Source: Chryseobacterium sp. ERMR1:04 (GTDB taxonomy: Bacteria > Bacteroidota > Bacteroidia > Flavobacteriales > Weeksellaceae). From it: a stretch of 64,000 nucleotides of DNA. Position numbers and translations under genes: made by a program. Every line of letters starts with the position of its first letter. The first letter of the stretch is position 1. Of the stretch, positions 53,933-64,000 are shown piece after piece. A model generated the notes under the pieces. The model had not been told where the DNA came from. It did not search any database and saw only the letters and a program-made list of their open reading frames with translations. Where the stretch lies: NCBI RefSeq assembly GCF_001297705.1, contig NZ_LIRF01000003.1, positions 868,001 through 932,000 of the forward strand, written 5' to 3'.

Positions 53933-56209
53933 ATGAGAAAGCATTACCTATTATGGATGATCTTACTTCTTCCATTTTTTAACCTGAACGCCCAAACCTA
54001 CTGTGTTCCTACAGCGGGTGGAACAAGCCAGACCTATTATCTGAAAAGTGCCTCACTTTCTGACCAAGGGGCCATGTATTATGATACGACCTCTTATCAG
54101 GCTTATGTAGATAATTCCAGCAAGATGGTAACGTCTTATCCTGGTAGCACGGTCAATGTACACTTCGAATCCAGTACTACGAGTCTTAAATTTTTAGTCT
54201 GGATAGACTGGAATAATGATGGCGATTTTGATGATTTTTACGAAAACCCAGTAACATCTCCTACCCAATCTGTTGTAAACGATGTATTTTTTATACCTCC
54301 ATCACAGGCTACAGGAATCTACAGAATAAGAATTGAGACCGGATCTTCATTACCTGCTCCTGTTTCTCCTTGTGGGAATAACCCATATGGGAATTTTGTA
54401 GATTTTAGTTTAAAAGTAGATCCTGCTCCTGCATGCTATGTACCCACAGGGCTTACCGCTGCTAATATTACCAATTCAGCCGCTGCCCTATCTTGGGAAG
54501 CTCCGACTTCTGCATCAGCTAATGGATATGAGTATTATTACTCTTCCACCACTACACCACCGGATAATACAACGGTACCATCAGGAAGCAGTACAACAAC
54601 TTCAGCTAACATCAACGGCCTAACTTCACTTACCCAATACTATTTCTATTCAAGATCGGTATGTAGTTCAACTTCCAAAAGTGCATGGTCTTTACGTGGT
54701 ACATTTAAAACAAAATGTGACCCGATGACCTCTATGTTTGAAAATTTTGATACCACACAATCTGGAGCCTATAATGCTACCTGTTGGGACAGAATAGTTC
54801 TAGGCAGCGGTTACCAGACAATTTCTTCCAACGGTGTTAACGGTACAAAAGGCATGTACCAATATGCAAGTAATATTGCTAACACAGCTATTGCGGTTCT
54901 TCCAGCGTTCAGTAATGTAAATGCAGGAACGAATTGGCTGAGATTTAAAGCTAGAGTAGGCAGTGCAGCAGGTGTATTAAATGTTGGGTATGTGACCAAC
55001 GATGCAGATGCGTCTACTTTCGTAAACATTCAATCGGTAAATATCAGCAATACCGTATATCCAGGATATGAGTATACCGTAATGATTCCAACCACGGTAC
55101 CTGCTAATGCCAGACTTGCCATAAGACACGCAGGAACTCCTGCTGTGAATATTTATTGGGACGAGGTATATTGGGAGCCTAAACCAACGTGTCTTCCGAT
55201 CACTAATTTAACGGCATCTAATCCTACCAGTACTTCAACGGATATCGCATGGACAGCATCTCCATCATCTCCTGCAGGATATGATATCTATTACAGCCTA
55301 TCCAATGCATCTCCAACGGCTGCTACTCTACCTAACATAACCAATGTGACAGCTAATCCTTACACGATTCAAAATCTTGAACCGGGTAAAACGCATTACA
55401 TTTGGGTAAGAGCAAGATGCAGCAGTACCGATCAAGGCCCGTGGAGCACTGTAACTTCAGTATTAACCAACTGTGCTCCTGTTTCCACTTTATCAGAAAA
55501 CTTTGATTCTTATACCCCAGGTTTAATCACCAATGTCCCTTGTTGGAAAGGAATCACTGTAGGATACTCTGACTGTATTATTAACGGAGGTTCTCCGGCA
55601 GCTTCGGGCACAAAACAAGTGTTTCAAACTTGCGTAGTGGCAGGAGATATTTCTATTGCGGTATTACCTGAATTTTCTAATGTTAGTTCGGGAACACACA
55701 GACTTAAATTTAAAGCACGTTCTTCTGTAAATACAGGAAAACTTAAAGTAGGATACGTAACAGATCCTACCAATGCAGCTTCATTCGTACTGATTCAACA
55801 ATTAGATATTACGAATACTGCTTACAATGCTAATTATTACACGGTAAATATTCCTAATACGGTACCCGCTAATGCAAGACTTGCTATCCGTAATGATTTT
55901 GAAACGAGTGGAGATGCCCTTTTTTATTGGGATGATCTAAGCTGGGAAGCAGGAACATTAGGAACCAATGAAGCAGAAAATATCCCAACTGTTACGGTGT
56001 ATCCTAATCCGTTCACAGATACAATCAATATTTCTGATTATACAAAAGTATCTTCTCTGGTAGTTTACGATAGCACTGGCAGACAGATCACCATGATCAA
56101 CAATCCATCGTCATCTGTATCGTTGAAAAATTTATCATCAGGAATGTATATGATAAAGATGGTATTTAAAAACGGAACCAACAAAACAATTAAAGCAGTT
56201 AAAAAGTAA
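53933..56209 (+). CDS. T9SS type A secreted multidomain protein
   Basis: A 758-residue secreted protein with signal peptide ending NLNAQTY. A GEVED domain (FLVWIDWNNDGDFDD, about 90-165) is followed by fibronectin type III domains (about 170-260 and 425-510) alternating with two cleaved-adhesin-like sandwich domains (NWLRFKARVGSAAGVLNVGY). The C terminus (about 680-758, TVYPNPFTDTINI, then LSSGMYMIK) is a T9SS type A sorting signal. The protein is likely exported across the outer membrane; a role in adhesion is inferred. Confidence 0.9.
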   Translation: MRKHYLLWMILLLPFFNLNAQTYCVPTAGGTSQTYYLKSASLSDQGAMYYDTTSYQAYVDNSSKMVTSYPGSTVNVHFESSTTSLKFLVWIDWNNDGDFDDFYENPVTSPTQSVVNDVFFIPPSQATGIYRIRIETGSSLPAPVSPCGNNPYGNFVDFSLKVDPAPACYVPTGLTAANITNSAAALSWEAPTSASANGYEYYYSSTTTPPDNTTVPSGSSTTTSANINGLTSLTQYYFYSRSVCSSTSKSAWSLRGTFKTKCDPMTSMFENFDTTQSGAYNATCWDRIVLGSGYQTISSNGVNGTKGMYQYASNIANTAIAVLPAFSNVNAGTNWLRFKARVGSAAGVLNVGYVTNDADASTFVNIQSVNISNTVYPGYEYTVMIPTTVPANARLAIRHAGTPAVNIYWDEVYWEPKPTCLPITNLTASNPTSTSTDIAWTASPSSPAGYDIYYSLSNASPTAATLPNITNVTANPYTIQNLEPGKTHYIWVRARCSSTDQGPWSTVTSVLTNCAPVSTLSENFDSYTPGLITNVPCWKGITVGYSDCIINGGSPAASGTKQVFQTCVVAGDISIAVLPEFSNVSSGTHRLKFKARSSVNTGKLKVGYVTDPTNAASFVLIQQLDITNTAYNANYYTVNIPNTVPANARLAIRNDFETSGDALFYWDDLSWEAGTLGTNEAENIPTVTVYPNPFTDTINISDYTKVSSLVVYDSTGRQITMINNPSSSVSLKNLSSGMYMIKMVFKNGTNKTIKAVKK

Positions 56210-56712
56210 TTATATTGTCTCTGCCAACTGTAAGTAGCAGTAATTTCGCTGCTGCTTATAAGGCAGTTACAAAAGATTATTTTATTTCGAGGATATTCAT
56301 TTAATTATGCTTATTGAGTTATTCTTTATTTATGAATCCGTCAGATTTATCCATAAAAATATAGAAACCTGCTCCCTTTCTCTCTCATCTATCAACAGGA
56401 AAATACTCGGTTATTTTATGCTTTGATAATTGTCTCTCAAACACAATACTTCTGTAAAAAAACTATTTTCTCTTCTGCTTACAGGAATTATCTGTCTTTA
56501 TCCATTCCTCCATGGAATGATAAATTTTATAATACCAATGGTCTACAAGAATCCTTTATTCAGAAAGAATCCAATCATAATAAAACGATTAGCACAAGAT
56601 TGATCTTGTTGAAAAATAACCATTAAAAACACACTTCACCATATCCACCACATCATCAAACTGAAAATTTATGAAAAGCAAAATGTCTAATTTATAATCT
56701 TCCTTATCATTT
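56210..56712. other. Intergenic region with hairpin and leader motif
   Basis: This 500-base gap begins with a strong composite hairpin (CTGCC at 56221 with GGCAG at 56262; TAAGTAGCAG at 56231 with CTGCTGCTTA at 56249) directly after the upstream gene, lacking a clear T run. It ends with AATCTTCCTTATCA (56696-56709), shared with the paralog's leader. No ORF is supported between. Confidence 0.5.
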
Positions 56713-59700
56713 ATGAAAAGAATCTTATCTATTTTTATATTAGTACTTTGGTCTTCATTTATTTGGGCACAAAGAGATACCGAGCATTGGTTTGCCCCCA
56801 TGATGTCCAGACTCAACGAATCCAACAAGCAGGCTCTGTTCTTATCTACAGACTCTCTTATTCCGTTTTCGGTAACCATTTATAACAATAATGCGCAGAT
56901 TGGAACGGTTACCATCAGTAAAGGAAATCCGCAGTCTTTTGATGTTTCTACAGATCAAATGATCACAGGAAATCAGTCAGAAGTTTTTAAAGCTACAGGA
57001 CGCGGACTTTATGTAAAAGGGGAAAAACCTTTTTTCTGTACATTCAGATTTTCCACCAAAAACCATGGCGAAATACTGACCTCAAAAGGAAAAGCAGGTA
57101 TCGGAAACAAATTTTATGCGCTTTACGCACCAATCGCCGTTTTAGAAACCAGCAATAATTTCACTTGTGGAATTTTAGCCACAGAAGATAATACAGCCGT
57201 AACCGTATCAGGTTACAACCCTTCTGTTCAGTTCTCCAACGGAACTACAGGAGCTACCAACCCCACTATGACCTTTACCTTGAATAAAGGACAATCCTAT
57301 ATTATAGAAGGCAAAGGCGTAGCCGGAAACCAAACCGGGTTTATGGGAGCTAAAATTGAAGCCAATAAACCGGTAACCGTTACCAACGGGAACTTTAACG
57401 GACAAATTATCAACTCCAATAACGGAAGCGATATTTTAATGGATCAGTCGATGCCCGTAGAGCGCTTGGGAAATGAATTTGTCCTTATCAAAGGTATGGC
57501 TCCTATTGCACAAAATCTTGAAGGTGCCATGGTGCTTGCTACAGAAAATAATACCCAGGTGTATGTGAATGATGAAACAACTCCAATTGCGACTCTTAAT
57601 GAAGGACAATCATACCGCATTGGATCTTCCTCATTTATGAACCAGAACAGTACAGGACATTATAATATGCGCATCCGTTCAACCAAAAACATTTACGTTT
57701 ATCAGTTGATGGCAGGTCTTCAAACGATGAGTGAAGTAACCATTGGAGCGAATTATATTCCACCATTAAGCTGTTTTCTTCCCAAAAAAATAGACGAGAT
57801 CGGGATGATTAATATACTGCCTTATTATACCGCAATTACTTCCATCGTTAAACTGAATATCATTACCGAAGCAGGTGCAACGGTATCTCTTAACGGAGGT
57901 CCGTTAACTCCAACACAAGGTCCGTTTCCTGTAACCGGAAACGCTAACTGGGTATCGTATACAGTTCCTAACGTCACTGGAAATATTACTGTTGAATCTA
58001 CAAAGGCGGTGACCGCTGGTATAGCCGGTGGAGATGGAAATGTAGGCTATGGTGGTTACTTTGCAGGATTCTCTTCAATTCCCGTTATCTCCAAAAAGAA
58101 TGGAACCTGTATTCCGGGAATGATCCTTGAAGTAGACGACAGCTATGCTTCGTATCAATGGAATTTTAATGGAAATCCAATTTCGGGAGCTACTTCCAAT
58201 ACCTATACCCCAACCCAACCCGGAAATTATACCGCAACAGTATCCGTAAGCGGAAGCTGCCCTCCGGCAACCACTCCGGTTTATAAAGCTTTTTCTTGTG
58301 TCGTTAATACCATAAAAGCAGTAACACTCTGTTCGGTAGGAGCAAAAACAATAATTCCTGCTTTTACAAGCTCTATCCAGACTCCATCACCAGGTTCTGT
58401 ACAAATTATCACGGCTCCAGCCAATGGAACACTGACGGTAAACCCAACCACTGGTGTTCTTACGTATACAGCCAATGCAGGAGCAACAACAGATACCTTT
58501 ACCTATAAATTCTGTGGCAATGTCCCTGAGTTTACAGATTGTGAAGAAGTGAAAATCAATATAGCCGTACAATCAGTCACCGCAACAGATACCATCTTAA
58601 AAGCCTGCAACAGTAACGGTACTGCTCTATTTGATCTTACCTCTGCGAACGTGGGCGGACCGATAGGAAGCATCAAAAAATACTATCCAACCGTTGCAGA
58701 TTTATTAGCGGGAACCAACGAAATTATTCCTGCCAATGCCTATCCTTCTGCTGTTCCCAAAGATGTTTATGTGAAGGTTTCAACTCCTGAAGGATGTTTT
58801 GCTCAGGCGAAAATCAGTCTCCAGTTTAGCCCAAGCCCTCAAATACAAAATGCTTCATTGACCGCTTGTTATATAGAAGCAACTCCGGATAAAGGAATCT
58901 TTGATCTTACCGCTGTAACAGTGACCACAGAAACATTGATTACAAAAGGATATTATAAAACCATACAGGATGCTGTTTCTGCGGTAAATCCTATTGCTAC
59001 GCCGAATACCTATCTTTCTGCGAACGGAACAGCCTACATCAAAGTAACCAATGCAGCGGGTTGTTATTCAATAGCTGCCGTTACCCTTACCGTAACGCCA
59101 TCTCACCCATCTCCGTTACTCGTAGATCAACTGATTTGTCTTGGTGGACTCACCACTTTAGACGCAGGCTCACAATATCAGTCTTATCAATGGAGCACAG
59201 GCGCAACAACTTCTTCTATATCTAACGTAGAAGCTGGAGATTACTGGGTCATTTTAGAATACAACAACTGCTTTACCAAGCAAAAAGTTTCTGTAAAAAT
59301 AGCACCACAACCGGTCATCAAAAATATTGATCTTGAGAATAATAAAGTAACTCTTACCGTAACAGGAGGAAAACCACCTTATTTATATTCTAAAGACAAT
59401 ATAAACTGGCAGACTTCCAATATATTCCTGGGACTTCCAAACGGACAGAACAGACTCTATGTAAAAGATGCATTCAACTGTGAACCTGTGAGTCTAGAAA
59501 TTACAATCATCAATGTCATCAATGCAATTACTCCCAACGGGGACAACATTAATGACCATATTTCTTACGCCGATTTTGCCTATAAAAAAGACTTCGCATT
59601 TTTAGTCTATGACCGATATGGAAACAATGTATTTAAAGGAACTTCTTTTAACAACTATACCTGGGATGGGATGTCAGGAAATAAAAAAATGTTTACAGGC

Positions 59701-59793
59701 ACCTATTGGTATGAGATTTCATGGAAAGAGCCTAACCTGAAAAATGCTGTCATCAAATATACAGGATGGATTTTATTGAAAAACCTGAATTAG
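56713..59793 (+). CDS. T9SS type B giant-type secreted protein, IgGFc-binding-like (copy 1)
   Basis: A 1026-residue secreted protein. Signal peptide ends FIWAQRD. The first 450 residues resemble an IgGFc-binding-like N-terminal domain ([15 protein letters not shown] start, [20 protein letters not shown]). Ig-like and PKD-like repeats follow ([31 protein letters not shown]). The end ([16 protein letters not shown], then [12 protein letters not shown]) is the gliding-motility-type C-terminal signal. Copy 2 follows at 59897. Likely surface-exposed; the true function is unknown. Confidence 0.85.
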   Translation: MKRILSIFILVLWSSFIWAQRDTEHWFAPMMSRLNESNKQALFLSTDSLIPFSVTIYNNNAQIGTVTISKGNPQSFDVSTDQMITGNQSEVFKATGRGLYVKGEKPFFCTFRFSTKNHGEILTSKGKAGIGNKFYALYAPIAVLETSNNFTCGILATEDNTAVTVSGYNPSVQFSNGTTGATNPTMTFTLNKGQSYIIEGKGVAGNQTGFMGAKIEANKPVTVTNGNFNGQIINSNNGSDILMDQSMPVERLGNEFVLIKGMAPIAQNLEGAMVLATENNTQVYVNDETTPIATLNEGQSYRIGSSSFMNQNSTGHYNMRIRSTKNIYVYQLMAGLQTMSEVTIGANYIPPLSCFLPKKIDEIGMINILPYYTAITSIVKLNIITEAGATVSLNGGPLTPTQGPFPVTGNANWVSYTVPNVTGNITVESTKAVTAGIAGGDGNVGYGGYFAGFSSIPVISKKNGTCIPGMILEVDDSYASYQWNFNGNPISGATSNTYTPTQPGNYTATVSVSGSCPPATTPVYKAFSCVVNTIKAVTLCSVGAKTIIPAFTSSIQTPSPGSVQIITAPANGTLTVNPTTGVLTYTANAGATTDTFTYKFCGNVPEFTDCEEVKINIAVQSVTATDTILKACNSNGTALFDLTSANVGGPIGSIKKYYPTVADLLAGTNEIIPANAYPSAVPKDVYVKVSTPEGCFAQAKISLQFSPSPQIQNASLTACYIEATPDKGIFDLTAVTVTTETLITKGYYKTIQDAVSAVNPIATPNTYLSANGTAYIKVTNAAGCYSIAAVTLTVTPSHPSPLLVDQLICLGGLTTLDAGSQYQSYQWSTGATTSSISNVEAGDYWVILEYNNCFTKQKVSVKIAPQPVIKNIDLENNKVTLTVTGGKPPYLYSKDNINWQTSNIFLGLPNGQNRLYVKDAFNCEPVSLEITIINVINAITPNGDNINDHISYADFAYKKDFAFLVYDRYGNNVFKGTSFNNYTWDGMSGNKKMFTGTYWYEISWKEPNLKNAVIKYTGWILLKNLN

Positions 59794-59896
59794 CATTTGA
59801 TCCTTCAACACTTTTAATCATCGCATGATATCAAAACAGCAACACGTTGATGAAACGGCTGTTAGGATATATTTAATTTAATCTTCCTTATCATTT

Positions 59897-62800
59897 ATGA
59901 AAAGAATACTATTACTATTAATACTGTCTTTTTTCTCCACTTCTATTTGGGCACAAAGAGATACAGATCATTGGTTTGCTCCCATGGTGGCGAGTTCCAG
60001 TAATGGTTCGCAGAGACAGGCCCTGTTTTTATCAACAGATTCGGTGGTTCCTTTTCCGGTAACCATTTACAATAATAATCTGGCCATAGGAACCGTAACA
60101 ATCAGCAAGGGAAGTCCGCAGACTTTTGATGTTCCGCTAAACCTCATGATGGGACAGAATACATCTGATGCCATGAGCATAAAAACAAGAGGGCTCTATC
60201 TTCATGGAGATCTACCCTATTTTGCAACCTATAGATTCTCGGAACTTAACCACGGGGAGATTTTAACCTCAAAAGGAAAAGCAGGAATTGGCACAAAGTT
60301 CTACGCAGTATACAGCCCATTGATGAACAACGAGCTGTCCCAAAACTTTACCTGCGGAATTTTAGCAACAGAAAACAATACCAAGGTTAAAGTTTCAGGA
60401 TATGCCATGACCACATGGTTCTACAATAACTTTAACGGACTTACCCAACCTACCATCACCATTACCCTGAATAAAGGGCAGTCTTATGTATTTGCGGGAT
60501 ATGCCAATAAACCAGGAAACAAAGACGGGTTCATTGGGGCTAAAATTGAAGCCGATAAACCCGTATCGGTAACCAATGGAAATTATCATGGTCAGTTTGG
60601 AATGGCTCCTCCTTATAATGGAGAAGATATTATTATGGATCAGTCTGTTCCTGTAGAACGTCTGGGCAATGAATTTGTCCTTATCAAAGGAATGGGGAAT
60701 CTTATTCCGGAAATTGAAGGAGCGATTATTGTTGCCACGGAAAACAATACCGAGATCAGACTCAACAATAATCCAACCCCTGTAGCCACCCTGAACGAAG
60801 GGCAGTACTATCGCGTAAGTGCGATGAATTATATCGTAAACGGACCTTCTCATCTCAATATGTACATTAAAGCAACTAAAAATGTATATGTGTATCAGCT
60901 TCTATCCGGGATTGCAGACAATGATGCGACTCAGGGTTTTAACTATATGCCTCCTTTAAACTGTTTTCTTCCAAAAAAAATTGATGAAATTGGGAAAATA
61001 GGTGAAATGCCCTATTTTACAACCTTCAATCCGCCTCTTTTTGTCAAGCTTAATATCCTGACTCAGACCGGCGCAACAGTGACTGTGAACAATGTTAATC
61101 CCGCAGCTAGCACAGGTCCATTTCCTGTGACAGGAACAACGGACTGGGTATCGTATTCTATTCCCAATATTACAGGAAATGTGACCATAACTTCTACCAA
61201 AGCGGTTACCGCAGGGATTACCGGAGGAAGTGGAAACTTAGGATATGGTGGTTATTTTGCAGGTTTCAGCTCCATGCCCGTGATTAAAAAATCTTCAGGC
61301 GACTGTATTCCAGGAATTACTTTAGAAGTAGAAAACGGATTTACTCATTATCAGTGGAATCTTAATGGAAATCCTATTCCCGGAGCCAACTCAAATACCT
61401 ATGTTCCAACACAGGGAGGAAATTATACCGTATCGATCACGGAAAGCACCTGCGTTCCGCTTGTAACCTACCCTTATAAAGTATTTACCTGTTTGGCAAA
61501 CAGTGTAAAACCAATCGTTATATGCAGCACTGGTACTCCAACAACCATCACTCCTGCATTTACGACTTCAACACAAACTCCGGTACCCGGAACCGTGCAA
61601 ATTATAACCCCTCCCGCGAGTGGTACCTTAACAGTAGATCCTATTACAGGACTTCTTACTTATACCGCTAATGCAGGAACTACAACCGATACTTTTACCT
61701 ATAAATTTTGCGGAAATGCACCCGAATTTATAGACTGTGAACAAGTGAAAGTGAATGTAACCCTACAGCCTTTAGTTTTGAATAATGCAACCGTACTGTC
61801 ATGTAACAATAACGGCCAGGGGACTTTTGACCTTACCACTGCCAATGTAGGAGGTCCAGCAACTGCAGTGAAGAATTATTATCCTACCATGGCTGATTTG
61901 CTGGCCGGGACGAATGAAATTATTCCTGCCAATGCTTATCCTTCAACTGCTCCGGCCTCTGTTTATGTAAAAGTAACAACGGTAGATGGATGTACCGATA
62001 CCACAAAAATAAACCTTGCGTTTGCGCCGCCTCCTGTGGTAATGGATGCGACTATCGAAGGTTGTTTTACGGCAAACAATCCGAATCTGGGAACATTTAA
62101 TTTAACAACAGCGAACGTTACCACAACCATTCCCGTAACAAAAAGATATTACCCAACTCTTAACGATGCTCAAAATGATACCAATGAGATTACGGTTCCA
62201 AACCCGTTTATCTCTCCCAATGCTGTGGTATATGTTAAGGTAATTACCGCCAACGGATGTTTTGATTTTGCGAAAATAACATTGCATGTTACTCCGCCTA
62301 AGCCGTCCCCTCTTCTGGTAGACCAATACATCTGCCCAGGTACCATGACTTCTCTGGATGCCGGACCCGGATATACAGATTACCTGTGGAGCACAGGCGC
62401 TACTACGTCCTCTATCCAGAATGTTGCGGTGGGAAACTATTGGGTACTTCTTACTTTTAACGGTTGTCAAACCAAACAATCCGTAAAAGTAATGAATACT
62501 CCAACTCCAAAGATCAAGCATGTTGAAGTGAAAAACAATACCGTAACACTAACCGTTGAAGGAGGAACACCTCCTTATCAATATTCAAGAGACGACATTG
62601 CATGGCAGGATTCAAATTTATTTACAAACCTCCCTCGTGGGAAGAATACGTTTTATGTAAAAGATGCTTTCAATTGTCAGCCTATCCAGATTCAAATAAC
62701 CGTTCCTAATCTTGTGAATGCCATCACTCCCAATGATGACGGAATAAACGATACCCTGGATTACACCGAACTTGTTTACCTCAAAGATTTTACATTCATC

Positions 62801-62986
62801 ATCTACAACCGTTACGGACAAGCCGTTTTCTCCTCAGATAAAACTAAAGAGTATAAATGGAACGGACGCATTGACGGAAGACCCGTAAGCACCGGAACCT
62901 ATTGGTATCAAATACAATGGAAAGAACCAGATACTGAACAAAAAATAACCTATTCCGGATGGATTTTAGTCAAAAATAGAAATTAA
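59897..62986 (+). CDS. T9SS type B giant-type secreted protein, IgGFc-binding-like (copy 2)
   Basis: A 1029-residue paralog of the gene at 56713, alike in domain order throughout. Signal peptide ends SIWAQRD. The same N-terminal region ([20 protein letters not shown]), Ig/PKD-like repeats (YQWNLNGNPIPGANSNTYVP) and gliding-type end (NAITPNDDGINDTLDY) are present. The two start only 104 bases apart from stop to start and share their leader sequence, showing a tandem duplication. A strong terminator follows. Confidence 0.85.
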   Translation: MKRILLLLILSFFSTSIWAQRDTDHWFAPMVASSSNGSQRQALFLSTDSVVPFPVTIYNNNLAIGTVTISKGSPQTFDVPLNLMMGQNTSDAMSIKTRGLYLHGDLPYFATYRFSELNHGEILTSKGKAGIGTKFYAVYSPLMNNELSQNFTCGILATENNTKVKVSGYAMTTWFYNNFNGLTQPTITITLNKGQSYVFAGYANKPGNKDGFIGAKIEADKPVSVTNGNYHGQFGMAPPYNGEDIIMDQSVPVERLGNEFVLIKGMGNLIPEIEGAIIVATENNTEIRLNNNPTPVATLNEGQYYRVSAMNYIVNGPSHLNMYIKATKNVYVYQLLSGIADNDATQGFNYMPPLNCFLPKKIDEIGKIGEMPYFTTFNPPLFVKLNILTQTGATVTVNNVNPAASTGPFPVTGTTDWVSYSIPNITGNVTITSTKAVTAGITGGSGNLGYGGYFAGFSSMPVIKKSSGDCIPGITLEVENGFTHYQWNLNGNPIPGANSNTYVPTQGGNYTVSITESTCVPLVTYPYKVFTCLANSVKPIVICSTGTPTTITPAFTTSTQTPVPGTVQIITPPASGTLTVDPITGLLTYTANAGTTTDTFTYKFCGNAPEFIDCEQVKVNVTLQPLVLNNATVLSCNNNGQGTFDLTTANVGGPATAVKNYYPTMADLLAGTNEIIPANAYPSTAPASVYVKVTTVDGCTDTTKINLAFAPPPVVMDATIEGCFTANNPNLGTFNLTTANVTTTIPVTKRYYPTLNDAQNDTNEITVPNPFISPNAVVYVKVITANGCFDFAKITLHVTPPKPSPLLVDQYICPGTMTSLDAGPGYTDYLWSTGATTSSIQNVAVGNYWVLLTFNGCQTKQSVKVMNTPTPKIKHVEVKNNTVTLTVEGGTPPYQYSRDDIAWQDSNLFTNLPRGKNTFYVKDAFNCQPIQIQITVPNLVNAITPNDDGINDTLDYTELVYLKDFTFIIYNRYGQAVFSSDKTKEYKWNGRIDGRPVSTGTYWYQIQWKEPDTEQKITYSGWILVKNRN

Positions 62987-63005
62987 TAACTGATTTGTTT
63001 AATGT

Positions 63006-63038
63006 AACCCCCTGCTGAGTTGATCTCTGCAGGGGGTT
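63006..63038 (+). terminator. Intrinsic terminator
   Basis: A 10-bp GC-rich stem (AACCCCCTGC at 63006-63015 with GCAGGGGGTT at 63029-63038) followed by TTGG, 20 bases after the stop of copy 2. Confidence 0.85.
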
Positions 63039-63102
63039 TGGTTATTAGCAATGCTCTATCCTGAAAATATTACTTGATAACTCTTCTATTTTTAGAATTA
63101 CA

Positions 63103-63264
63103 TTATCGTTTTTGGTCTTTTATACATTGTAGTAAAGTATTAATTGCTTCCATATCATTACCATCAAGCTTGTTAGATATACTATAATATAAATCTTGAA
63201 TATGTATTAATTGCCCCTGAAGATCTGCAATCTGTGACACTATAATTTCTAATTTTTTATCCAC
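63103..63264 (-). CDS. Small helical protein, 53 residues
   Basis: Starts with GTG at 63264 and ends with TAA at 63103. The product (DKKLEIIVSQIADLQGQLIH onward, ending QCIKDQKR) is helical and has a heptad-like pattern over the first 30 residues. No family is recognised. It was likely missed because it is short and uses GTG. Function unknown. Confidence 0.6.
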   Translation of the reverse strand: MDKKLEIIVSQIADLQGQLIHIQDLYYSISNKLDGNDMEAINTLLQCIKDQKR

Positions 63265-63370
63265 TTCTATTTAGTTTTCTCGAATATATAAAATGTCAAA
63301 TTCTCTTTATTTCAGCTTCTTTTTAAACACCTAAATATTTCAGCTTTTTTTAATACATTTAACACCAATT

Positions 63371-63435
63371 CTCATATTAAAATGAGTTTTCGAAATTATT
63401 AGTTTTTATATCCTCGACTGCTGTTGGGGATTTTC
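63371..63435 (+). ncRNA. Two-hairpin structured element, copy B
   Basis: Same parts as the element at 10334: hairpin CTCAT/ATGAG (63371-63386), linker TTATTAGTTTT (63396-63406, identical) and hairpin ATCCTCGAC/GTTGGGGAT (63410-63431) followed by T4. Hairpin 2 differs in sequence from copy A at several paired positions yet still pairs, which supports an RNA structure. No ORF covers it. Confidence 0.45.
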
Positions 63436-63633
63436 ACTTTTGAGGCCGTAAAATTTTTCCGCATCAAATAAATAAACCCTCTCATTTTTCTCAGCCAATA
63501 AATCAACTCGCTTCAGCAAGCAATATTTTTTCATCCCTAATCTTCCTTATCAGTTTCAACATAATTGATAAACTGAATAATTCAAATATTCAATTTTATA
63601 CACTTTATTTTAAATAATAGTAAAATAAATTAC

Positions 63634-63641
63634 TAAATTTG
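63634..63641 (+). promoter_or_regulatory. -7 box (TAAATTTG) before the TetR-like gene
   Basis: A TAnnTTTG match 18 bases upstream of the ATG at 63660. No clear -33 motif is present. The spacing suits a short leader. Confidence 0.4.
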
Positions 63642-63659
63642 TTTTAAATAAAATTTAAA

Positions 63660-64000
63660 ATGGAAAAGGAAAATCAGATTACAGAAGACAGACTATTTGA
63701 ATTGTATGGTGATTATATTCTGAATCATGCAGAAAGGCCTAAAAACATGTATCGTTTTGCAAAAGATAATGATTTCGAAGAAAAAGACTTTTATGATTAC
63801 TTTTCAAGTTTTGAGCAGATTGAAAAACAGATGCTCACTAACCTTTTTACCAAATCGGTAGAATTGGCTTCACAAGTGAATGATTCAGAGGCAGTCACTT
63901 CAAAAGAAAAACTATTGAATGTTTATTTTATCTTCTTTGAAAATTTAACAATGAACAGATCATTGGTTCTTATGATATTGGGAAATGATAAATTACATGC
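63660..64000 (+). CDS. TetR-family regulator (partial)
   Basis: The first 113 residues of a gene cut by the window end. The N-terminal region (ITEDRLFELYGDYILNHAER, then PKNMYRFAKDNDFEEKDFYD) has the length and helical pattern of a TetR-type DNA-binding domain, with the FYDYFSSFEQIEKQM helix typical of this family. The following part is a helical ligand-binding region (ENLTMNRSLVLMILGNDKL). A YtrA or QacR-like subgroup cannot be assigned. Confidence 0.7.
   Translation, partial: MEKENQITEDRLFELYGDYILNHAERPKNMYRFAKDNDFEEKDFYDYFSSFEQIEKQMLTNLFTKSVELASQVNDSEAVTSKEKLLNVYFIFFENLTMNRSLVLMILGNDKLH

Noticed and set aside
60395..60853. Minus-strand ORF of 152 codons in copy 2 of the surface protein
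   Set aside because: Shadow of a long coding region that has many open frames on the other strand.
62102..62521. Minus-strand ORF of 139 codons
   Set aside because: Also an antisense shadow of the surface protein gene; biased residue use and no relatives recognised.

Overview
The window is AT-rich bacterial DNA from a member of the Bacteroidota, most likely a Chryseobacterium-like flavobacterium. The evidence is family-level: TonB-linked outer-membrane proteins, C-terminal signals of the type IX secretion system (T9SS), a Bacteroidetes-style VgrG and TssD of a type VI secretion system (T6SS), DUF4280, DUF2931 and DUF4932 proteins, lipoproteins with short SCDGQ-like lipoboxes, TAnnTTTG promoter boxes, and few Shine-Dalgarno sequences. 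No rRNA, tRNA or CRISPR array was seen.

Layout. 1-6400: end of an unknown gene, a MITE-like repeat, an AraC regulator with a Bcr/CflA-type efflux pump, a methyltransferase, and a LytS/LytTR two-component pair followed by an overlooked 44-residue peptide gene. 6500-10500: a candidate structured RNA, a ClC channel with CBS domains, a frameshifted hypothetical gene, and a two-hairpin element that recurs near 63.4 kb. 10.5-15 kb: a secreted RidA protein and the oxidative pentose-phosphate operon gnd-zwf-pgl. 15.3-21.3 kb: two outer-membrane receptors, the second with a downstream DUF4198 protein (probably metal or siderophore uptake). 21.5-33.7 kb: assorted transporters, phosphatases, hydrolases, an S41 peptidase, a class C-type serine hydrolase, a patatin and a DUF4932 metalloprotease, with decayed gene remnants in several intergenic gaps.

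34-48 kb is the accessory core, read on the minus strand from right to left. It is a T6SS effector island without the structural tss genes: TssD (Hcp, frameshifted), VgrG, a 56-residue protein, a DUF2235 lipase (broken by an in-frame TGA), a DUF2931 lipoprotein (frameshifted; its likely immunity partner), a LysM-like protein, a PAAR-like DUF4280 protein, and a large intact metzincin metalloprotease. The metzincin gene overlaps by ATGA a lipoprotein gene that heads an array of related lipoproteins, interrupted by an IS200/IS605 element. These lipoproteins end in a PepSY-like segment. I infer that they are immunity proteins against the metzincin and regard this as the most interesting system in the window.

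48-64 kb: a DsrE-TlpA-TlpA thiol/redox cluster, a TPR membrane protein overlapping a TPR-AraC regulator, a T9SS type A secreted protein, two tandem 1.0-kilo-residue paralogs with IgGFc-binding-like N termini and gliding-type (T9SS type B) C termini, a 53-residue gene, the second copy of the two-hairpin element, and the start of a TetR-type regulator cut by the window edge.

Three genes (8884-9745, 42624-43657, 47620-48008) each change frame at a run of exactly seven A. Either the assembly has homopolymer errors or these tracts are biologically slippery; the sequence alone cannot decide.
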